Below are positions 57,656-64,000 of a DNA stretch of 64,000 nt, in pieces. This DNA is from Allobogoriella deserti (GTDB lineage: Bacteria; Actinomycetota; Actinomycetes; Actinomycetales; Actinomycetaceae), in NCBI RefSeq assembly GCF_042680605.1, contig NZ_JBHUEE010000004.1, positions 62,001 through 126,000 of the forward strand, written 5' to 3'. Under the pieces are notes generated by a model that made no database searches, was not told where the DNA came from, and saw only the letters and a list, made by a program, of their open reading frames with translations. Position numbers and translations under genes: made by a program. How positions within the stretch are numbered: position 1 is the first letter of the stretch; every line of letters starts with the position of its first letter.

Positions 57656-59431
57656 TCAGCCGGCCGGCGCGAGGCCGACCACGAAGGCGGTGCCGTCCCG
57701 CACCGTGTTGGCGACCACCCCGCCGGGGACTGCCGCGACGGCGGGCGGACCGTCCGAGTCACCCCCGGGGATGAAGAGCTCGCCGTCGGCCTCCTCGAGC
57801 GGCACGGGCTCGGACGCCGTCCCGTCCGGTGCCACATGGACGGCGACCGGTCCGGACGCGTCCGACGTCGACAGGCACCAGAAGCCCGATCCGGCCCCGG
57901 AACCGGCCGAGCCGGCCCCGGAGCACTCCAGCTGGGCGACCCAGATGAGGTTCCGTGCGTCGGTCTCGAGGGTCGCGGACGCGCCGGTTTCGGTGTCGAG
58001 CACGGCTTCGGTCGGGTCGTTGTCGGAGCGGATCTCGTCCCAGGGCAGGTCGCCGCCCGCGGCGATCAGCACATGGCTGCCCGACGCGGCATAGGCCCGT
58101 GCGGTCCCGATGTCTCCAGCGACCTCCCCGGTTCTCGCGTCCACCAGCAGACGCCGTTGCTCGGCGCTGTCGTCCCAGGTGTACTCGAGCGTCAGGAAGC
58201 CGGGCACCCGGGACGCGAACCGTTCGGCCGCGGAGACCGGGACGTCGTCCGGGCGGAGGTCGTTGGCGTCGACGATCCAGCGCTGCTCGCCGGTCCGCGC
58301 GTCCACACCCCACGCCTGGTCGCCGCCGCCGCACACCAGGGTGCGGCCGGTGGTGGTCAGCGGATCACACTCGTCGTCTTGCCGGAGCGCGTCGCCGGTA
58401 TCCATGTCCACCACCGTGGTCAGGGCTTCGTGGCCCGGATCGGCACTGCGTCCCGGACCGCCGGTGGTCTCGGAGCGCTCCTCCCGGTGCAGAACGACGG
58501 TCTCGTCGGTGGCGGCCACCAGCTCGCCCGGCAGCTGGCGCTGCCGCGGAGGATGGGACCAGACCTCTTCCCCGGTCATCGCGTCGAGCACGACCAGCCC
58601 GCCTTCGCCGGCCACGCGGTAGTCGACCACCACGTGTGAGCCGTCCGGCGAGACCTCCGTCGCCAGGGCGATCGCTCCCCGGCGGGACCAATGCCAGCGT
58701 TCCTCGCCTGTCGCGCCCTCCAGGGCAACGATGGTGTTACCACCGTGGTACGTCGGGTCGACCGACGGGTCCGTGACCCCAGGTGGGGGCAGGTCCGCGA
58801 CTTCGACGACGACGCCGTCTCCGGCCGGCCACATCCCGGAGACGTAGTCGTCCACCGGACTGCCCCACCGGCGCACGACCGGCGGGTCGGGGACCGGCCG
58901 CGGCTCGGCGGCGTCCGCCCTCGTACTGTTCACGAAGAACGGCTCGGCCACCGCCGGGGGAACCAGCGCTATCACCGCCGGCACCGCGATCGCCACGACG
59001 GCCACGACTCCCCCACGCCAGTTCAGCTGCCAGGCGGTTCGACGCACCGGAACCACGAGCACGCCGCCCGCCAGGCACCCGCCCGCCACCGCGGCCATCA
59101 GTGTCGCCTCCGGCAGCAGTCCGGCCTGCCAGCCGGAGTACACGGCACGTGCCAGGAGCACCGTGCCGCCCACCAGTGCGAACACGGTCACCAGGCGGAT
59201 GACCTGTCCGGGCCACTCGAGCAATCCGCTGTACGGCCGGTCCATCGCTCGCTGGTACCGCGTCAGCGCGACCATTCCCGCAATGGCGACGGCGACCATG
59301 ACGACGGCCAGGTAGGGCAGCCCAGCGAGATCCGGTTCCGTCGCCGTGACGACAAACCCTCCGGCCACAGTCCCGACCGTGCCGACAAGCAGCAGGCCCG
59401 AAGCCAACCCGGCACGCACGCCGACGATCAT
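57656..59431 (-). CDS. Membrane-anchored PQQ-like beta-propeller protein
   Basis: The 591-residue protein has five to six N-terminal hydrophobic segments (residues about 5-175) followed by a large extracytoplasmic domain with repeated tryptophan-containing blades: ALEGATGEERWHWSRR, VLDAMTGEEVWSHPP, GVDARTGEQRWIVDAN and LVDARTGEVAGD. This is the pattern of BamB- and PQQ-dehydrogenase-like propellers. PQQ ligands are not evident, so it is likely structural or sensory. I used the ATG at 59431, which overlaps a 38-codon ORF upstream by 4 nt. Confidence 0.85.
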   Translation of the reverse strand: MIVGVRAGLASGLLLVGTVGTVAGGFVVTATEPDLAGLPYLAVVMVAVAIAGMVALTRYQRAMDRPYSGLLEWPGQVIRLVTVFALVGGTVLLARAVYSGWQAGLLPEATLMAAVAGGCLAGGVLVVPVRRTAWQLNWRGGVVAVVAIAVPAVIALVPPAVAEPFFVNSTRADAAEPRPVPDPPVVRRWGSPVDDYVSGMWPAGDGVVVEVADLPPPGVTDPSVDPTYHGGNTIVALEGATGEERWHWSRRGAIALATEVSPDGSHVVVDYRVAGEGGLVVLDAMTGEEVWSHPPRQRQLPGELVAATDETVVLHREERSETTGGPGRSADPGHEALTTVVDMDTGDALRQDDECDPLTTTGRTLVCGGGDQAWGVDARTGEQRWIVDANDLRPDDVPVSAAERFASRVPGFLTLEYTWDDSAEQRRLLVDARTGEVAGDIGTARAYAASGSHVLIAAGGDLPWDEIRSDNDPTEAVLDTETGASATLETDARNLIWVAQLECSGAGSAGSGAGSGFWCLSTSDASGPVAVHVAPDGTASEPVPLEEADGELFIPGGDSDGPPAVAAVPGGVVANTVRDGTAFVVGLAPAG

Positions 59432-59544
59432 CGGCCCTCCGGAACCCGGTCTCCGGCGTTGACGCCGCCTGGCGCCGCGGAGACGGACGTGCCCGCGTAC
59501 GGAACCAGCGCGGCGAGGCAGCCCCTCCACTGCGCGTCGGTCAT
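59428..59544 (-). CDS. Small ORF (38 aa) overlapping the propeller gene, candidate
   Basis: An ATG at 59544 opens a 38-codon frame (begins MTDAQWRGCLAALVPYAG) that ends in a TGA overlapping the propeller ATG (ATGA). That overlap style is used throughout this genome for coupled genes. I recognise no domain and see no strong ribosome site, so it may instead be a non-functional leader. Confidence 0.35.
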   Translation of the reverse strand: MTDAQWRGCLAALVPYAGTSVSAAPGGVNAGDRVPEGR

Positions 59545-59629
59545 TGCAGCGAGACTAGACCGACGACGCACGGCAAGCGATGGGCAGTTCTGCCCGGCCC
59601 GCCCCGCACGAGCCTCATCGGCTGGGCTG

Positions 59630-61900
59630 CTACGCCTCCGGCCAGGTGGTCTCGTAGAAGCGGACGTAGTCGAACTGCGCGCTCACGTCCGGCGAGGCAC
59701 CGCCCTGCGAGATCAGTCCGATGCGTGGCGTCTCGCCGGGCTCGAACGCCCAGACGGCACCCCAGGTCCAGGTCTCGCCGTCGTTGCTGCTTCCCGCGCG
59801 GTAGAGGTGCTCGCCCTCGGCGTTCACATGGTGCGCGATCCGGAGCCAGGTGCTGTCCTGTCCCGGCCGGCCGACGATAGACCCGCCGAAGGACAGCCCG
59901 TCGGCCTCGGGCATCTCGCGGCCGAACTCGACCTGACGCGTGTCGTTGATGGCGACCTTGCTGAGCCGGGCGAAGTCATCGTCGCCGCGGTAGACGACCA
60001 GGCCTGCCTGCTGGAAGTTCTGGTTGCCGCGGATGTCGAGATCGAGGTCCACCCGAGTCTCGACGATCCAGTCCTCGTCACTCGGGGCATCCCGGAGTAG
60101 TACGCCCGCCGGGTTCTCGCCGCCGACGAGCTCGCCCTCCTCGACGGGCCAGGTCAGCTGACCGCCGGACACCTCGGCGTCCGGGTTCTCGCGCACCCAG
60201 GTCCAGTCCGCCAGGTCGGGCGCGTCGAACTCGTCGCCGCCGAGCTGCCGGCCCGGCTCGGGTACCGGGACCATCTCGGTCGCCTCGGTGGCCGGTTCTG
60301 CCACGGTGAGGTTGTCCAGCACCGCCCCGCCGGCTCCGTGGCCGCGGAAGCGGACGGGGGCGCTGGGCAGGCTAAGACCCTCGTGCCGCGTGCGCACTTC
60401 GGCCGCCGGGTCGTTCAGATCCGACTCCGAGGCCTGCACGAGTACCTCAGGACCGTCGACCTCGACGACGACAGTCTGCCAGTCGGGAGCGGCCGGCAGC
60501 TCGTCGGTGGCAACCTGCCTGGCACCGCCGGAGGCGGTCTCCACCGTGAGTGTGCCGGCACCGGGGTCAGCAGTCACCACGGCGCCGTCGCGCCGGGTCC
60601 CGAGACGCACCGTGACCGGGCCCCCGTCGGAGCGGGCGTCGAACCGCACGCGCACCCGGTCGGCGGGCGCGGCCGCCGCCGTCCGTGCGTGACCACGCAG
60701 TTTCGCCGTGGCACCGGCCAACGGATCCTCGGGGCCGCGGACGAAGCCGCGCATGCCTCCGGCCGTCAGGTCCTCGGAGACGATCCCGAGGTCGGACTCG
60801 GTCACCGGCGGCGTCTGCGGCCCCGACGACGGGCCCGCCCCGGCACGGACGCGCGGCCAGCCGTCGATCCAGTCGATCGGATCGATGAGGGTGGGACGCC
60901 GGTTGATGCCGAACGGCTCGTCCAGCCATGGCTCGTTGCGATCGATACCGTGGTAGACCATCCAGTCGCGTCCGGCCGCGTCGGTGGCGATCGCGTGGTG
61001 GCCGACGCCGATGAACTCGTTGCCGTTCTGGTGGATGACGTTCGTGCCACCGATGTACGGATCAAGCAGGCTCTGGCCGGTGTCGTCGACGAACGGGCCG
61101 AGCGGGGACCTCGACCGGCCGGCGCTGACCGTGTAACCGGTGGTGGGTCCGGCGCAGCAGTTCGCCGACGACCCCATGAAGTAGTACCAGTCGTCGTGCC
61201 GGACGACGTAGCCGCCCTCATACCGGTCCCCCAGAGTCAGCTGGGTGTACTCACCGGTGGCGGTGAGGCCGTCGTCGCTGACCGGTGTGCCCCAGAAGCC
61301 GCCGTCGTAGGCACCGAAGTAGAGGTAGTTCTGCCCGTCGACGTCGGTGAAGCCGGCCGGGTCGATGGTGCCGAGGAAGCCCTCGCCGTCGTCGTCCGGA
61401 CGGGGCTCGATGATGGGCTCGTCGGTCGGGGTGAATGGCCCCTCGGGCCGGTCGGCCGTCGCGACGCCGACCGCGCTGTCCGCGCCCTCGTTCAGGGTCG
61501 TGTCCGTGACGGTGAAGTACAGCACGTACTGCCCGTCGATGTAGCGGATGTCCGGCGCCCACAGGAAGGTCTCGTCCGTGGCGTAGGACGGCATCGTCGT
61601 CTCGTCGAAGAGCGTGCCCAGGTACTCCCAGTCCGTCCAGTCGCGGGTGCGGGCGACGTGCATCATCCCGTACTCGTCACCGGAGACCAGGGGGTCGGCG
61701 GTCGCGTAGACGTACCACCACCCGTCCTTGCCCTGGATGACGGCCGGGTCCGCGTAGGTGTCGGAGAAGCTGTCGGTGACGGCGTTCTCGTACTGGTCCG
61801 GGGCCGCCCCCGCGGGCGCCGCGACCGCGAGCAGGGTTCCGGCGAGCAGGACAGCGAGGGCGTGGCGCAGGCGTGAGCCGGAGCGTCGTACGGTGATCAT
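59630..61900 (-). CDS. Secreted GH43-like glycosidase with C-terminal beta-sandwich domain
   Basis: The 756-residue protein has a Sec signal peptide (LAVLLAGTLLAVAAPAGA, residues 15-33) and a five-bladed GH43-type propeller. Features are DTYADPAVIQGKDGWWYVYA with the catalytic base Asp, FLWAPDIRYIDGQYVLYFTV, GTIDPAGFTDVDGQNYLYFG, and YEGGYVVRHDDWYYFMGS with the presumed catalytic acid. Residues about 400-540 are a linker and beta-rich segment. The last 190 residues resemble a DUF1349/concanavalin-like sandwich (FQQAGLVVYRGDD, STWLRIAHHVN). It probably attacks arabinose- or xylose-containing polysaccharide; the exact substrate is unknown. Confidence 0.88.
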   Translation of the reverse strand: MITVRRSGSRLRHALAVLLAGTLLAVAAPAGAAPDQYENAVTDSFSDTYADPAVIQGKDGWWYVYATADPLVSGDEYGMMHVARTRDWTDWEYLGTLFDETTMPSYATDETFLWAPDIRYIDGQYVLYFTVTDTTLNEGADSAVGVATADRPEGPFTPTDEPIIEPRPDDDGEGFLGTIDPAGFTDVDGQNYLYFGAYDGGFWGTPVSDDGLTATGEYTQLTLGDRYEGGYVVRHDDWYYFMGSSANCCAGPTTGYTVSAGRSRSPLGPFVDDTGQSLLDPYIGGTNVIHQNGNEFIGVGHHAIATDAAGRDWMVYHGIDRNEPWLDEPFGINRRPTLIDPIDWIDGWPRVRAGAGPSSGPQTPPVTESDLGIVSEDLTAGGMRGFVRGPEDPLAGATAKLRGHARTAAAAPADRVRVRFDARSDGGPVTVRLGTRRDGAVVTADPGAGTLTVETASGGARQVATDELPAAPDWQTVVVEVDGPEVLVQASESDLNDPAAEVRTRHEGLSLPSAPVRFRGHGAGGAVLDNLTVAEPATEATEMVPVPEPGRQLGGDEFDAPDLADWTWVRENPDAEVSGGQLTWPVEEGELVGGENPAGVLLRDAPSDEDWIVETRVDLDLDIRGNQNFQQAGLVVYRGDDDFARLSKVAINDTRQVEFGREMPEADGLSFGGSIVGRPGQDSTWLRIAHHVNAEGEHLYRAGSSNDGETWTWGAVWAFEPGETPRIGLISQGGASPDVSAQFDYVRFYETTWPEA

Positions 61901-62015
61901 CCTCGATCTTTCTGGCGACGTGGGTGGGCGTGTGACCAGCGCTTACGGTGGCAAATCGATTACAGTTCCGTCAAGCTGACGCCCAGCTCGCCCCCAGACA
62001 CGTTGGGGAACCCGC

Positions 62016-64000
<1,985 letters not shown>

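Overview
The window is about 64 kb of very GC-rich DNA with dense, mostly leaderless or overlapping genes, many GTG starts, and no IS element, CRISPR array, tRNA or rRNA. The gene content is actinobacterial: pafBC-tatAC-helY, RbpA, WhiA with YvcK and RapZ, polyprenol-mannose synthase, DUF222/HNH endonuclease and DUF3866. The gene order best fits a Micrococcales-type actinobacterium (Beutenbergia/Ruania/Georgenia-like). This is inferred from gene content and was not tested by search.

Layout. 0-13 kb is accessory: a PPOX/VOC/AraC/APH/MFS group on the minus strand, a Tat-exported PhoD phosphatase, a luciferase-like oxidoreductase, MOSC, DinB, an EEP-family hydrolase, two GNAT enzymes, and a TPR-like gene reading in frame into a frameshifted bfrB-type ferritin. 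13-28 kb holds conserved genes: bioY, rbpA with a sigma-R-like promoter, ppm1 and lnt, helY, a diacylglycerol-kinase-family gene, tatC/tatA, pafC/pafB, and ribH-ribB-ribE-ribD under an FMN riboswitch. 29-36 kb holds DUF3866, a DUF222/HNH protein, a PH-like membrane protein, hisG and hisE, then ribY/ribX under a second FMN riboswitch.

35.8-48 kb is an aromatic-acid island. pcaH-pcaG-pcaB run leftwards. A divergent seven-gene run of overlapping genes carries a NitT/TauT-type ABC importer (lipoprotein, two permeases, ATPase), pobA, an IclR regulator and a CynX/NimT-type MFS permease. A second IclR gene is divergent from a LigM-like tetrahydrofolate-dependent O-demethylase. Together these would bring in an aromatic acid and route 4-hydroxybenzoate and vanillate to protocatechuate, then through the first two ring-cleavage steps. 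The rest of the beta-ketoadipate pathway is not in the window.

48-64 kb is conserved again, on the minus strand: uvrA (5' end cut off), a secreted GH43-like glycosidase, a PQQ-propeller membrane protein, a cysteine-free OsmC-fold protein, uvrC-rapZ-yvcK-whiA, gap-pgk-tpiA, secG and a second RbpA-family gene.

Most notable are the two near-identical FMN riboswitches with different expression platforms, the ABC importer embedded in the pob operon, the broken ferritin, the cysteine-free OsmC protein, and several strong hairpins (gap-pgk, upstream of lnt). I saw no clear candidate for a wholly new defence or mobile system.
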